A stretch of 64,000 nucleotides of DNA from Psychrobacter piscatorii (GCF_904846415.1 NZ_CAJHAR010000015.1:21866-85865), one strand, 5' to 3'. Counted from the first letter of the stretch, positions 42,501 through 52,584 are shown. The notes: generated by a model not told the origin, from the letters alone. Numbers and translations: made by a program.

Positions 42501-42989
42501 TTATACGACACTACGGCTGAATACCTCTCGCAGCTCAAAACTGGTGTGCACTTGAGCAACGCCCTCAATACGATTGAGACGATGCAATAAAAACTCCTCA
42601 TAATGCGCCATATCACGCACTCTGACTTTAATCAGATAGTCCTCTGTACGTCCTGTGACAATGCTACAGCTCACGACTTCCTCAAAACTCTGCACTCTGC
42701 GCTCAAAATGCTCAAAACGCTCGGCGGTATGACGGTCCATACTGATAGCAATAAACACGGCAAGCGGATAGCCAAGTTTTTGCGCATCGGTTTTGGTGTA
42801 GTAACCTGTGATAATGTTTGTATCTTCCAAGCGTTTAATACGACGTGCGCAAGGTGTGGCGGAGAGATTAACGCACTCAGCCAATTCTGTGATACTCATA
42901 CGTGCCTGTGTCTGCAACAAGCGCAATAACTGCTTATCGATGTCATCTATATTTGCTGTATCTACACTTCCTATGTAATTTTCTGGCAT
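42501..42989 (-). CDS. Lrp/AsnC-family transcriptional regulator
   Basis: The 162-residue protein has an N-terminal HTH (IDDIDKQLLRLLQTQARMS, then ITELAECVNLSATPCARRIKRL) and a C-terminal RAM effector domain (VVSCSIVTGRTEDYLIKVRV). Lrp-type proteins sense leucine or other amino acids. It is divergent from leuA, with a 220-base AT-rich spacer. Regulation of leuA is therefore plausible, though not shown. Local (AsnC-like) and global (Lrp-like) roles cannot be told apart here. Confidence 0.92.
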   Translation of the reverse strand: MPENYIGSVDTANIDDIDKQLLRLLQTQARMSITELAECVNLSATPCARRIKRLEDTNIITGYYTKTDAQKLGYPLAVFIAISMDRHTAERFEHFERRVQSFEEVVSCSIVTGRTEDYLIKVRVRDMAHYEEFLLHRLNRIEGVAQVHTSFELREVFSRSVV

Positions 42990-43098
42990 TTTGCCGCCTT
43001 GATAGTGAATTTATTCGATTATAATAAATAAAATAGGTTTTTCCACTAAAAATATAGAAAATAAAATAAAAAATAGCAGGTTTCTATTTGCTAAACTT

Positions 43099-43107
43099 TG
43101 CTATTAT
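43099..43107 (+). promoter_or_regulatory. Extended -10 promoter facing leuA
   Basis: TGCTATTAT gives an extended -10 (5 of 6 plus TG), about 100 bases upstream of leuA, in the AT-rich spacer shared with the Lrp gene. Confidence 0.4.
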
Positions 43108-43209
43108 TATGGTGTAACTACTCGTTACCTCATATGATAAATACAAATTTAACCAACAGCTAATCGCCTAGCTAAATATACAAATAACCATATCATCTAA
43201 GGATTGATT

Positions 43210-44994
43210 ATGTCTGACCAAGCCACGCATACTGCAGCCACTGGGACTGTAAAGATCACACCAAAAAATGCCGCTTTCGACTTCCGTAAATACCGTCCAT
43301 TTGCCTTTGCGCCATCGCTGCCAGATCGTACTTGGCCAAGCAAAACAATTGAGAAGTCGCCAATATGGGCAAGTGTGGATCTGCGTGATGGTAACCAAGC
43401 ACTGATTGATCCGATGACGATTGAACAAAAAATGCGTTTCTTTGAAACACTAGTAGAGGTTGGCTTCAAAGAAATTGAGATTGGTTTTCCATCAGCGGCG
43501 CAGGTTGAATTTGACTTTACCCGCAAACTTATCGAAGAAAACCACGTACCGGATGATGTGACGTTACAAGTATTGGTACAGGCGCGTGAGCATTTGATCG
43601 CGCGTACTTTTGAATCATTAAAAGGCGCAAAACGTGCCGTCGTCCATGTCTACAACTCAACCAGCCGTGTACAACGCGAAAAAGTCTATGCCAAAAACAA
43701 AGACGAAATTAAAGAAATTGCTATCACTGGCGCCAAACTATTGAAAGAGTATGCGGCCAAATACCCTGAGACTGAGTGGGTGTTTCAGTACTCGCCTGAG
43801 AGCTTTAGTCAAACAGAGACTGAGTATGCAGTAGAGGTTTGTGATGCGGTTTGTGATGTGTGGCAACCACAACAAGGCCAAGAGGTGATTTTTAACTTGC
43901 CAGCGACTGTTGAAGCATCTATGCCTAATGTCTTTGCGGATCAAGTAGAGTATTTCTGCCGTAATCTTCCCCAGCGTGAGCATGTCATTATTAGTCTTCA
44001 TACTCATAATGACCGTGGCTGTGCAGTCGCCGCGGCCGAATTGGGTGTTTTGGCAGGTGCAGATCGTATCGAGGGCACGTTGCTTGGTAATGGCGAGCGT
44101 ACAGGTAACATGGATATTATGGTCATGGCCATGAACTTGTTTAGCCAAGGTATCGATCCCGAGCTTGATTTTAGCAACATGAGTGAAATCGTACAGGTTG
44201 TGAGCGAGTGCAATAACTTACCGCTACACCCACGCCATCCCTATGTGGGTGAATTGGTCTTTACCGCCTTTAGCGGCTCACATCAAGATGCCATTAAGAA
44301 GTCACTCGATTACAATGAAAACAACCAAACTGAGACTGACAACGTGTGGGATGTGGCATATTTGCCAATTGATCCTGCGCACATTGGTCGTAGCTATCAA
44401 GATGTAGTACGTATCAATAGCCAGTCGGGCAAAGGTGGTGTTGCGTATATCTTGCAGCGTAATTATGGCTTTAACCTACCACGTTGGATGCAGATTGACT
44501 TTAGCCGTGTGGTACAAAAGCAAGCGGAAGCGGTTGCCCGTGAATTACAAAATGATGAAATTTTACAAACCTTTGAAAATACCTACTTGCAGCAAGGTAA
44601 GTTTGAGTTACTAGATTATAGTGTCAGCAACAAAGGCGGTGAGGTGTATTTCAGCGGCCAAGTCCAGATGAATAACGACACCATTGATATCGATGGTACG
44701 GGTAATGGTCCATTATCATCGTTTATCAACGGTCTTGCACAGCATACGGGTAAATCACTCCATATTATTAACTATGCAGAACATGCCATTAACCCGCATC
44801 ATAATAGTGGTAACGGTATCGATGATGATACCAATAGTGAGAATAAAACCAATGCAAATGCCGCCGCTTATATTCAGTTGAATGTGGATGGTGAAGTATA
44901 CTCCGGCATCGGTACATGTAGTAGCACGGTCTCAGCCATGCTAAAAGGAGCGTTATCAGCCTTTGCTCAAGCATTGAGTGTAGCAGCTGCTTAG
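43210..44994 (+). CDS. leuA: 2-Isopropylmalate synthase (LeuA2-type)
   Basis: The 594-residue protein (ATG 43210, AAGGA seven bases before) condenses acetyl-CoA with 2-ketoisovalerate in leucine synthesis. The N-terminal SLPDRTWPSKTIEKSP and WASVDLRDGNQAL indicate the LeuA2 (yeast-like) subclass. The HTHNDRGCAVAAAELG metal site and the C-terminal LeuA allosteric domain are present. A hydrophilic, Asn/Asp-rich stretch (about 535-555) interrupts the regulatory domain, where an insertion is not usual. leuB/C/D are elsewhere. Confidence 0.93.
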   Translation: MSDQATHTAATGTVKITPKNAAFDFRKYRPFAFAPSLPDRTWPSKTIEKSPIWASVDLRDGNQALIDPMTIEQKMRFFETLVEVGFKEIEIGFPSAAQVEFDFTRKLIEENHVPDDVTLQVLVQAREHLIARTFESLKGAKRAVVHVYNSTSRVQREKVYAKNKDEIKEIAITGAKLLKEYAAKYPETEWVFQYSPESFSQTETEYAVEVCDAVCDVWQPQQGQEVIFNLPATVEASMPNVFADQVEYFCRNLPQREHVIISLHTHNDRGCAVAAAELGVLAGADRIEGTLLGNGERTGNMDIMVMAMNLFSQGIDPELDFSNMSEIVQVVSECNNLPLHPRHPYVGELVFTAFSGSHQDAIKKSLDYNENNQTETDNVWDVAYLPIDPAHIGRSYQDVVRINSQSGKGGVAYILQRNYGFNLPRWMQIDFSRVVQKQAEAVARELQNDEILQTFENTYLQQGKFELLDYSVSNKGGEVYFSGQVQMNNDTIDIDGTGNGPLSSFINGLAQHTGKSLHIINYAEHAINPHHNSGNGIDDDTNSENKTNANAAAYIQLNVDGEVYSGIGTCSSTVSAMLKGALSAFAQALSVAAA

Positions 44995-45047
44995 TATTAG
45001 ATAACTATATCGTAATACTTTACTGGTCTTGATTTCATAAATATATA

Positions 45048-45097
45048 ACACCGTAGCTCCTTGTACTCAACAAGCAAAGCTACGGTGTCATTTTTTT
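45048..45097 (+). terminator. Intrinsic terminator after leuA
   Basis: ACACCGTAGCT pairs with AGCTACGGTGT around a 19-base loop, then a T-run follows. Confidence 0.75.
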
Positions 45098-45273
45098 ATG
45101 AGTAGAAAGCGACTAGATTATCGGGCATTATCTTACTTCAACGTCACTACTGACTAAGGTTTTGCTTATCGTTTGGATTAAGGTATTTTGCCCAATAGCA
45201 TAATGTTACTTGTGTTTTTGGTGTCTACGACTTACGCTAATGTATATAAAATATTATAAATAAAAGGTTAATC

Positions 45274-45894
45274 ATGGAACCTATATCATTTGCTTCATTT
45301 ACATTGGCATCTATTCTGGCTTCATTGCCAGTGGATGGTGAAACGGTTACTGAGCCGACAATCACTACGCATATTAGTCCAGCCATTGCAGGACAATGGG
45401 AGATAGATTTAGACAGTTCTATCACCATGACCAAAGAGGCGAAAGCTCAGCAAGCGGCATCATCGAATAGTCTGCAAAAAAACAGTGCAGAGCCTAAGGT
45501 GGTAGCTGATATGGATGGTGGCATAATCACTCAAAGTGAGGCGCGCATACTAAACATTAAGCCGACTACCAGTAAAGACTTAATGGCGTCAGTCAACAAG
45601 TCGAATCAGTGCCGTGAGCTATATAATTTTGGTGCGGACAATGAGATGTGGGCGGTCAGTGGTAAAGAGTGGACATACGGTCGCTATCTAGTCACACATC
45701 GTGAAGAAGGCCTGCCCGTCATCGCTATCAAGACGATCTATGATAATAACGAAGTAGATTGCTCAGGCAACCAAGTGGATCAAAGTGACGAAGCATTGAT
45801 TGCGTTTTTATACCACGACGGCAATCAGATGCAGTGGTGCGCTGATCCTGACGGTACAGAGTGCTTTATGACTTTTAATAGAGTATTGCCATAA
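45274..45894 (+). CDS. Protein of unknown function, possibly exported
   Basis: The 206-residue protein has a weak hydrophobic N terminus (PISFASFTLASILASLP) that could be an exported leader without basic residues. A polar linker follows, then a C-terminal half with four cysteines (QCREL, VDCSG, MQWCADPDGTECFM) consistent with two disulfides. I do not recognise the family. Sustained codon use and the flanking terminators support a real single gene. Confidence 0.7.
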   Translation: MEPISFASFTLASILASLPVDGETVTEPTITTHISPAIAGQWEIDLDSSITMTKEAKAQQAASSNSLQKNSAEPKVVADMDGGIITQSEARILNIKPTTSKDLMASVNKSNQCRELYNFGADNEMWAVSGKEWTYGRYLVTHREEGLPVIAIKTIYDNNEVDCSGNQVDQSDEALIAFLYHDGNQMQWCADPDGTECFMTFNRVLP

Positions 45895-45943
45895 TAAGTG
45901 GTTTTTAGCATATTACACAGATTATTTGACATCTACTAATCAT

Positions 45944-45975
45944 AAAAAGCCGCTATATTGATAGCGGCTTTTTTT
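45944..45975. terminator. Bidirectional terminator, unknown gene / accC
   Basis: AAAAAGCCGCTAT pairs with ATAGCGGCTTTTT around a four-base loop, with a T-run on the plus strand and an A-run on the left for the minus strand. Confidence 0.85.
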
Positions 45976-46055
45976 GTGGAAATTGATTTTTATGGGAAAT
46001 GACTACTGTCCCAGTCAGTACGAGTAAGCAAACTACAGCTTAGCGCTGTTTTGAT

Positions 46056-47417
46056 CTATGCCTTTTTCTCGGCTTTGTCTGTGCTCAGAAGCTCTCTTTC
46101 GAGATAATGAATGTTTTGCGCTTCCTTGGCAAAATTATCATCTGCCAAAATCACATCACGATGTAGCGGTATATTGGTTTTGATACCTTCAATGATCAAC
46201 TCATCAAGTGCGTGTATGGTCTTAGCAACGGCTTGCTGGCGAGTCTGACCATGGCAGATAAGCTTACCAATGAGTGAATCATAGTAAGTCGGTATCTCGT
46301 AGCCAGGGTATAGATGCGAATCGAATCGAACACCTGCGCCACTTGGCGCAAATAGTTGATTGACAGTACCAGGGCAAGGAACAAAAGTTGCTGGATCTTC
46401 AGCATTGATACGGCACTCAATCGCGTGGCCTTGGATTTCAATCTCACTTTGACGATAAGATAAACCATAGCCGGCTGCAATTTTTAGCTGTTCAACGACG
46501 ACGTCGATACCAGTAATCATCTCGGTTACTGGATGTTCAACCTGTACGCGCGTATTCATTTCAATAAAGAAAAATTCATTATTTTCAAACAAAAACTCAA
46601 ACGTACCAGCGCCGCGGTATTTCACAAGCTCACAGGCTTTCACACAGGCTTTTAAGATAGGTTCGCGGACATCATCTGGGATATCTGGAGCAGGCGCTTC
46701 TTCTAGTACCTTTTGATGACGACGCTGCAATGAGCAATCACGATCATATAGGTGGATAGCATTACCATTACCATCACCCAGTACCTGTACTTCTACGTGG
46801 CGCGGGTTTTGTAGGTAGCGTTCCATATAGACGGTATCATCACCGAACCAGAGCTCAGCTTCTTGCTTAGCAGCTTGTACTTGACCGACCAGCTCATCAA
46901 AGCGCTCAACGACGCGCATACCGCGCCCACCGCCGCCAGAGGCCGCTTTGATCAATAGCGGAAAACCAATATTGCGTGCTTGTTCTTCAGCATTATGTAG
47001 CGTAACGGCACCCACAGAACCGGGTACAGTTGGTACGCCCGCTTTTTTCATGGCATTGATGGCAGAGACTTTATTGCCCATCAAGCGAATATGATCTGCA
47101 TTAGGGCCAACGAAAGTCAATCCTGCTTCTTCTACGCGCTCAGCGAACTCAGCATTTTCAGACAAAAAACCATAACCCGGATGAATAGCATCCGCGCCAG
47201 TGATTTCAGCGGCAGTTAAGATAGTATTAATATCAAGATAACTTTGATTGGCATTAGGCTTACCAATACAAATTGCCTCATCAACAAAGCGCAGGTGCAT
47301 CAAGTTGGCATCAGCAGTAGAGTAGACGCCTACCGTTTCGATACCTAGCGCTTTACAAGCTCGAACGATACGCAGGGCAATCTCACCTCTATTGGCAATG
47401 AGCAATTTTTTTATCAT
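46056..47417 (-). CDS. accC: Acetyl-CoA carboxylase, biotin carboxylase subunit
   Basis: The 453-residue ATP-grasp enzyme carboxylates biotin on AccB, the first step of fatty-acid synthesis. It has the N-terminal [18 protein letters not shown], the Gly-rich ATP loop in [11 protein letters not shown], and [14 protein letters not shown]. Length equals E. coli AccC (449). It lies 125 bases after accB on the same strand, the usual order. Confidence 0.98.
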   Translation of the reverse strand: MIKKLLIANRGEIALRIVRACKALGIETVGVYSTADANLMHLRFVDEAICIGKPNANQSYLDINTILTAAEITGADAIHPGYGFLSENAEFAERVEEAGLTFVGPNADHIRLMGNKVSAINAMKKAGVPTVPGSVGAVTLHNAEEQARNIGFPLLIKAASGGGGRGMRVVERFDELVGQVQAAKQEAELWFGDDTVYMERYLQNPRHVEVQVLGDGNGNAIHLYDRDCSLQRRHQKVLEEAPAPDIPDDVREPILKACVKACELVKYRGAGTFEFLFENNEFFFIEMNTRVQVEHPVTEMITGIDVVVEQLKIAAGYGLSYRQSEIEIQGHAIECRINAEDPATFVPCPGTVNQLFAPSGAGVRFDSHLYPGYEIPTYYDSLIGKLICHGQTRQQAVAKTIHALDELIIEGIKTNIPLHRDVILADDNFAKEAQNIHYLERELLSTDKAEKKA

Positions 47418-47542
47418 GGGTTCATCCTTGTCGAAGCATCAGTTATTGACTGAGTTTTGATATATAACATCCTATTATTTGACTTTGGTGCGATACGTAT
47501 ATCAAAAACCAGCCATAATGAAATAAAGTATGGCAAATATCG

Positions 47543-47971
47543 TTACGCTTTATAACGTATGACAGGTTGGCCGAACTGTACGACTTCAGAATTATTTACC
47601 AAGATTTCGTCAACAATACCACTTTGAGTCGCTTCAAGAGGGTTCATGATTTTCATAGCTTCAATAATACCTAGAGTATCACCTGCTTGAACTTTTTGAC
47701 CAACTTTTACAAATGGAGGATCGTTAGGCGTTGGCGCTGAATAGAAAACACCAACCATCGGCGAGTTTTCGACGCTACCCGCTTTTTCCGCAGGTTTTCC
47801 TTCAGCAGCAATAGGCGCTGCGCTAGCAGTTGGCGCTGCCATCATGGCTGGTGCAGGCGCATCATAGTGACGAGTTAAGCTGATATGCTCGTCGTCTGAA
47901 CTGATTTCTAAATTAACCAGTTCACTTTCTTCCATAAGGGCGATGAGGGTGCGTATTTTTTCAATATCCAT
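47543..47971 (-). CDS. accB: Acetyl-CoA carboxylase, biotin carboxyl carrier protein
   Basis: The 142-residue protein has an N-terminal IEKIRTLIALMEESELVNLE helix, a Pro/Ala-rich linker (about 50-70) and a C-terminal biotinyl domain with the modified Lys in EAMKIMNPLEA. It carries the carboxybiotin between AccC and the transferase. It is typical in size (E. coli 156). Confidence 0.97.
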   Translation of the reverse strand: MDIEKIRTLIALMEESELVNLEISSDDEHISLTRHYDAPAPAMMAAPTASAAPIAAEGKPAEKAGSVENSPMVGVFYSAPTPNDPPFVKVGQKVQAGDTLGIIEAMKIMNPLEATQSGIVDEILVNNSEVVQFGQPVIRYKA

Positions 47972-48213
47972 AGTTTTTATCTGACCTTGTACTAAATTCG
48001 AGAAATAGTGTAACTAAATATTGTCTAATTAGTTGCTAATGATACCTAGATTCAGAGCAATGAGCAATCAATGTACAGTTGTTAACTGAGATTTTTTACA
48101 TATTTTGACGTAAGCCATGTTTTCAGTAAGAAATCATCTACGATTCATCATAGTCTATGTGACTCAGTATCGCTAGCAATGGTTATGAGATGTGACGTTT
48201 TAATCAATCAGTT

Positions 48214-49581
48214 TCAACCCCATAGCCTTGTTAAACGTCTTTGTTGATAGCGCAGACGAAGGGTCAATAAGATAGAAGATAAGAATAGGCCAGTGATTAA
48301 TGCCATCCAAAAGCCTTGAGCGCCAACATCAGTGAAACGCACTAAATAGATACCCAGTGGTAGGGCCACTAACCAATAGCAAAAAAGCGTTACCCACATC
48401 GGTATGGTGGTGTCTTGCATACCACGTAATATACCAGCGACATTGACCTGCCAGCCATCAAATAACTGATAAGCAAGGGCAAAGATGAGCAAATGCATAG
48501 ACTCCGCTCTAACCGCTGGATTATCGGTAAATGCTGCTGCCAGCTCTGGTCTAAATAGCCATATGCCAAGCATACAAGTGAGCGCAATCAATACTGTCCA
48601 GACAAGTCCAGTGGCTTGTACTTGGCGAAGTGCTAAGAGGTTTTTTTGACCATAACGATTTGAGACCATAATGGTAAGTGCCATCGCGACGGATATCGGT
48701 ATCATAAATAGCTGTGACGTTACTGATAAAGCCACTTGATGCGACGCTGTTGCAAGCTCTCCTAGCGGACTGATAACAAGAGCGCCCAAACTAAATAAAC
48801 TGGCCTCAAAAAAGATAGAGACACCGATAGGAATGCCCAGTTTTAACAGTTTTTTGATCTGTGTGCGATTTGGGCTAGTAAAACCATAAAAAAAGCGAGT
48901 ACTAGCAAACTCTTGTCGCTTAGTAAAGCTGGTATAAATAGCCAACAACAGAACGTTGATCCATAATACCAATGCGGTCGCCACACCGCAGCCTGCGCCG
49001 CCCATCTCAGGCATGCCAAATAAACCATGGATAAAAATATAGTTCAGAGGAATATCGGCGAGTAGACCGACAATACTAATAACCGTCACCGGCTCAGGTC
49101 GACCAAGCGCTTCGCAATAACTGCGTAACACAGCATAGACAGCCAACGCAGGGAAACCAAAAGACACACCATGCAAATATTGTGTTGCTATAGGCTGAAT
49201 ATTCTCAGGCACACCCATGATGCCAAGGACATTGGGTGCCAAATTGACAACAATAAAACCAATAAGGCCAAGAGCGCCTGCTGTCCACAAGGACTGCTGA
49301 GTAATATGAGGAATCTGATGATGCTGGTCTTGACCGACCGCCTCACCAATGAGAGGGGTAGTGGCAATCAATACACCTGTTGCTAACAAAAACAGCGGTA
49401 GCCAAATGCCAGATCCAACTGCCACGGCCGCCAAATCAAGCGCAGATACTTGGCCTGCCATAATGGCATCGACAACCCCAAGCGCTGCTTGGCAAAACTG
49501 AGTAATCAAGATAGGTAGGGCGAGGACCCCTAAGCGTAAGCTGTAGCTTTTGAAGTCTCTGAAAGATAATGGGAAAACCAT
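48214..49581 (-). CDS. MATE-family multidrug efflux transporter (NorM-like)
   Basis: The 455-residue protein (from ATG 49581) has 12 hydrophobic helices in two homologous halves. ALPILITQFCQAALGVVDAIM followed by AGQ is the NorM-type first helix, with GIPIGVSIFFEASLFSLG at the half-way point. MATE pumps exchange Na+ or H+ for cationic drugs or metabolites. Substrates are not predictable. The frame is open to a TTG at 49638, but the inner ATG matches the family. Confidence 0.92.
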   Translation of the reverse strand: MVFPLSFRDFKSYSLRLGVLALPILITQFCQAALGVVDAIMAGQVSALDLAAVAVGSGIWLPLFLLATGVLIATTPLIGEAVGQDQHHQIPHITQQSLWTAGALGLIGFIVVNLAPNVLGIMGVPENIQPIATQYLHGVSFGFPALAVYAVLRSYCEALGRPEPVTVISIVGLLADIPLNYIFIHGLFGMPEMGGAGCGVATALVLWINVLLLAIYTSFTKRQEFASTRFFYGFTSPNRTQIKKLLKLGIPIGVSIFFEASLFSLGALVISPLGELATASHQVALSVTSQLFMIPISVAMALTIMVSNRYGQKNLLALRQVQATGLVWTVLIALTCMLGIWLFRPELAAAFTDNPAVRAESMHLLIFALAYQLFDGWQVNVAGILRGMQDTTIPMWVTLFCYWLVALPLGIYLVRFTDVGAQGFWMALITGLFLSSILLTLRLRYQQRRLTRLWG

Positions 49582-49935
49582 GGTAAGCAACTTTTTATTC
49601 TTTGCGATAATTGTTATGAAAGTAGTAACGATGAACAAGCAAATATCGTCGTCAATTTAATATTGACACAGTATGAGAAGAGTCGTGCCGACGATGATAC
49701 TCCGATAAATAATATGAGCAAGCTTATACAGACGGAGTAAGAAAATAAAAGTGAAGGCACTGAAATAAAAATAACCCGTCAATCCAAGCAGTAGATTGAC
49801 AGGTCATATACACATAAGATGGTAAAGAAGCCAGACTATGATGTCAACGATTTAGAGATACTATGTGAGCATTCATCTTAAGCTTATTTTACCTTGATAT
49901 TTATAATCAGTAGATTCAGTAGATAGAGGATCGAG
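49582..49935. other. Intergenic region, MATE gene / EVE gene
   Basis: The 354 bases hold the terminator of the leftward EVE gene (about 49775-49805) and the promoter region of the MATE gene. No gene is seen. Confidence 0.5.
49775..49805 (-). terminator. Probable terminator after the EVE gene
   Basis: ACCCGTCAATC and GATTGACAGGT pair with one mismatch around an eight-base loop. The minus strand then runs into a T-rich stretch. Confidence 0.5.
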
Positions 49936-50424
49936 CTAATCGGTGTGTTCTGGCAGTAGTTCGAGTGTCTCAGCCATGTCCATAATCGCATGCCAATGTT
50001 TGGGCTCTAATGGAATGACCGTTAATTGCTCGCAGCCCTTTCTCAGCAGTAATGAGTCCTCAAGTGCAGGCAAAAATTTCAGCTCTGATAACGGTAACAC
50101 CTCTGTAAAAGCTTGGTCAAAAGTGAGATCCACCATATACCAGCGTGGCTCTTCCTCGGTTGCAATAGGATCGTAGTGACGATGCTCGGGGTGAAATTGA
50201 GTGGGGTCAGGGTAGCCTGCTTGACTGACCGTCATAATACCAGCCACACCAGAGGGTCTTGCGCTAGAATGATAAAAGAATACTTTATCACCGACTTTCA
50301 TATCATCACGCATAAAGTTGCGAGCACGGTAGTTACGGACGCCATCCCAGCTATCTGTATCCAATCGTTGTAAATCGTGAATACCAAAAAACTTTGGGTT
50401 TGATTTCATTAGCCAATAAGCCAT
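49936..50424 (-). CDS. EVE-domain protein
   Basis: The 162-residue protein (ATG 50424 with AAGGA nine bases before; seven extra codons are open upstream) starts AYWLMKSNPKFFGIHDLQR and has the EVE features WDGVRNYRARNFMRDD, KVGDKVFFYHS and PRWYMVDLTF. EVE domains are PUA-like and bind modified bases in RNA or DNA. Thymocyte-nuclear-protein-type members are widespread in bacteria, but their role is not firmly known. Confidence 0.92.
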   Translation of the reverse strand: MAYWLMKSNPKFFGIHDLQRLDTDSWDGVRNYRARNFMRDDMKVGDKVFFYHSSARPSGVAGIMTVSQAGYPDPTQFHPEHRHYDPIATEEEPRWYMVDLTFDQAFTEVLPLSELKFLPALEDSLLLRKGCEQLTVIPLEPKHWHAIMDMAETLELLPEHTD

Positions 50425-50615
50425 ATGTCTTATCCTTTGCTTCATTTTTAAATTTAATCTTTAACATTGTCAGGGTGCTTTTTTATTAACCAGCTTTCAA
50501 GCGCGCCGCAAATGTAATGGTTATATTCTGAATAAAGCGCTGCGCTTTGGATGCTGTACTGTTAATAGTCTCTTTATATACTGCCTGCAAGTTACCATGG
50601 TGAATAGGGGATTTG

Positions 50616-50639
50616 TACGTGGCTTTATACGTGGCTTTG
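50616..50639. repeat. Tandem 12-base repeat upstream of hemW
   Basis: TACGTGGCTTTA is followed at once by TACGTGGCTTTG: 11 of 12 bases identical, about 105 bases before hemW. The 320-base divergent spacer (50425-50744) otherwise shows no gene. Confidence 0.7.
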
Positions 50640-50744
50640 TTAATAGTTTTACGTTAGTTAGGCTTTTCTTTATATCATCTAGCCGTTATCCTAGCGATAC
50701 TTTTGATACTGATCATTATTGCCCATTACACAATAAGTTTATTT

Positions 50745-52073
50745 ATGTCCAAAATGAATGCTGATAGCTCGCCAAATAACCTTGATACGTTACAACTCAC
50801 AGAAAAGATGATAGATACTAGCGTTGTAGAGGTGACGAGCATCCCACTGTCGCTCTATATCCATATCCCATGGTGTGTGAAAAAATGTCCTTACTGCGAT
50901 TTCAACTCGCATGAGCTTCCTATAGACAGTCAGTTGTCTATGTATGATGATTATGTCGATGCGCTCCTTTTGGATGCGAATATGCAACAGTTATTAGCGC
51001 AAGGGCGTCAAATCAGCTCAATATTTATTGGCGGTGGCACACCATCACTATTGCCAATTGCTCAGTATCAGCGACTTTTCTCTGGTTTGCGGTCATGTTT
51101 TGAATTTGCAGAGGACATCGAGATTACGATGGAGGCCAATCCAGGGACACTCGAGCATGCGCCATTTGCTCAGTATCTAGAGGTTGGTATCAATCGATTG
51201 TCTATCGGCGTACAGAGTTTTGACGCTGATAAGCTCAAAGTGCTTGGACGTATCCATGATCCTTTACAAGCGTTATCAGCGATTCGTGCTGCTAGGGCTG
51301 CTGGATTTACGCGAGTCAATGTCGATCTCATGCATGGTCTGCCGCAGCAAACCATGAACGAAGCATTAAATGACATTCAAATGGCGCACGATGCTGGCGC
51401 AACGCATATCTCTTGGTATCAATTAACGATTGAGCCCAACACGGTGTTTTATCGTAGCCAGCCTATTTTACCCGATGAAGACAATTTGGCAGATATCGAA
51501 CAAGCGGGGCAGGCGCTGTTGCAGCAACTGGGGTACAGTAATTATGAGGTGTCTGCATGGGCGGGCGAGTCAGATAAGCCTTGCCGTCACAATATCAGCT
51601 ATTGGCAGTTTGGCGATTATCTAGCAATAGGTGCTGGTGCACATGGTAAAGTGACGATTGATTGTCACGCAGACGGGGATAGTAAGCTGTCAAAGGAAAG
51701 TGATAAATCAGAAAACGATTTGTTAGCAGAATCTGGCATCTATCGTTTTAGCAAATCACGTTTGCCAAAAGATTATGTAGGAGATATAGAGACAGAAAAA
51801 TCCAAGACCACTCAAAACGTACCAAAAATGGTTGGTTGGCAAGCAATCGATACAGATGAGCTCGTTAGCGAGTTTATGCTAAATGTACTGCGCTTACATG
51901 GCGGTGTTGCTTGGGCGTTGTTTGAGCAGAGAACAGGACTGAGGCTCGACAGTATTACTGAACAAATTGACAGTTTGATCAAACAAGGGTTATTAGTGGA
52001 TAGTGATACGCAGTTGCAACCGACTGTGTTAGGTCAGCGTTATCTCAATCAAATACTGCGTGCTTTTTTATAG
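50745..52073 (+). CDS. hemW: Radical SAM protein HemW (haem chaperone)
   Basis: The 442-residue protein (from ATG 50745; a frame start at 50703 is also possible) has the radical SAM CxxxCxxC in WCVKKCPYCDF, GGGTPSLL, NRLSIGVQSF and the HemW marker RHNISYWQFGDYL. HemW transfers haem to respiratory enzymes; it was formerly annotated as oxygen-independent coproporphyrinogen oxidase. It is longer than usual (about 380) because of a polar insertion of about 50 residues after the GAGAHG block and before PKMVGW. Confidence 0.92.
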   Translation: MSKMNADSSPNNLDTLQLTEKMIDTSVVEVTSIPLSLYIHIPWCVKKCPYCDFNSHELPIDSQLSMYDDYVDALLLDANMQQLLAQGRQISSIFIGGGTPSLLPIAQYQRLFSGLRSCFEFAEDIEITMEANPGTLEHAPFAQYLEVGINRLSIGVQSFDADKLKVLGRIHDPLQALSAIRAARAAGFTRVNVDLMHGLPQQTMNEALNDIQMAHDAGATHISWYQLTIEPNTVFYRSQPILPDEDNLADIEQAGQALLQQLGYSNYEVSAWAGESDKPCRHNISYWQFGDYLAIGAGAHGKVTIDCHADGDSKLSKESDKSENDLLAESGIYRFSKSRLPKDYVGDIETEKSKTTQNVPKMVGWQAIDTDELVSEFMLNVLRLHGGVAWALFEQRTGLRLDSITEQIDSLIKQGLLVDSDTQLQPTVLGQRYLNQILRAFL

Positions 52074-52125
52074 CATCTGATAAAGTGTATGTACAGTAAC
52101 TACTTAAAATAAAGAATCCGTGACC

Positions 52126-52155
52126 AAAAAAAAGGACTTACAAAATAGTAAGTCC
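52126..52155 (-). terminator. Intrinsic terminator of the entericidin-like gene
   Basis: GGACTTAC pairs with GTAAGTCC around a six-base loop, with eight T residues following on the minus strand. Confidence 0.7.
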
Positions 52156-52181
52156 CTCAAAAAATCTAAAACAATCAAACC

Positions 52182-52322
52182 TTAGATTTTGTTTTGTACT
52201 TCTTGTGCGCTACCAGATACAGCATTACCAGCGCTTGATACGTCTTGGCCCAAGCCTTTGAACGTGTTGCAACCAGTTAGAACAAACATAGCAGCTAAAG
52301 ATGCGATGATTACTTTTTTCAT
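52182..52322 (-). CDS. Entericidin-type small lipoprotein
   Basis: The 46-residue protein has a lipoprotein signal ending in LTGC (Cys 18), followed by the entericidin pattern NTFKGLGQDVSSAGNAVSGSA. Entericidins are small lipoproteins, some expressed at stationary phase or under stress. The start is the ATG with GAGGAT eight bases before it, not the longer frame at 52364. Toxin versus antidote identity is unknown. Confidence 0.88.
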   Translation of the reverse strand: MKKVIIASLAAMFVLTGCNTFKGLGQDVSSAGNAVSGSAQEVQNKI

Positions 52323-52584
52323 AATAATATCCTCAAAGATAAATGGATGGTTTATAAATAACAACAGTGAGGCTAAACGGCAGGTTTAAGCATCACTGAA
52401 GGGGTATTGGATGAGGCAGTCATATATAAATGCTATCTCGCTATCCATTACAGACATCATAGTGAAAGTTAAAAACCCTGCACAGTATCAAAATGTAATT
52501 ATTGGCAGTAAACTGTAACTTTTAATTACCTATCGCTCATAAATTTAAATAATAGAGCATCGACCATTTGTGGAGTAAACAAGT

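Noticed and set aside
43134..43163. Nine-codon frame upstream of leuA as a leucine attenuator peptide
   Set aside because: It contains only one leucine codon, and no terminator hairpin follows it.
49582..49638. N-terminal extension of the MATE protein from a TTG
   Set aside because: The inner ATG gives the family-typical N terminus; the extension is unsupported.
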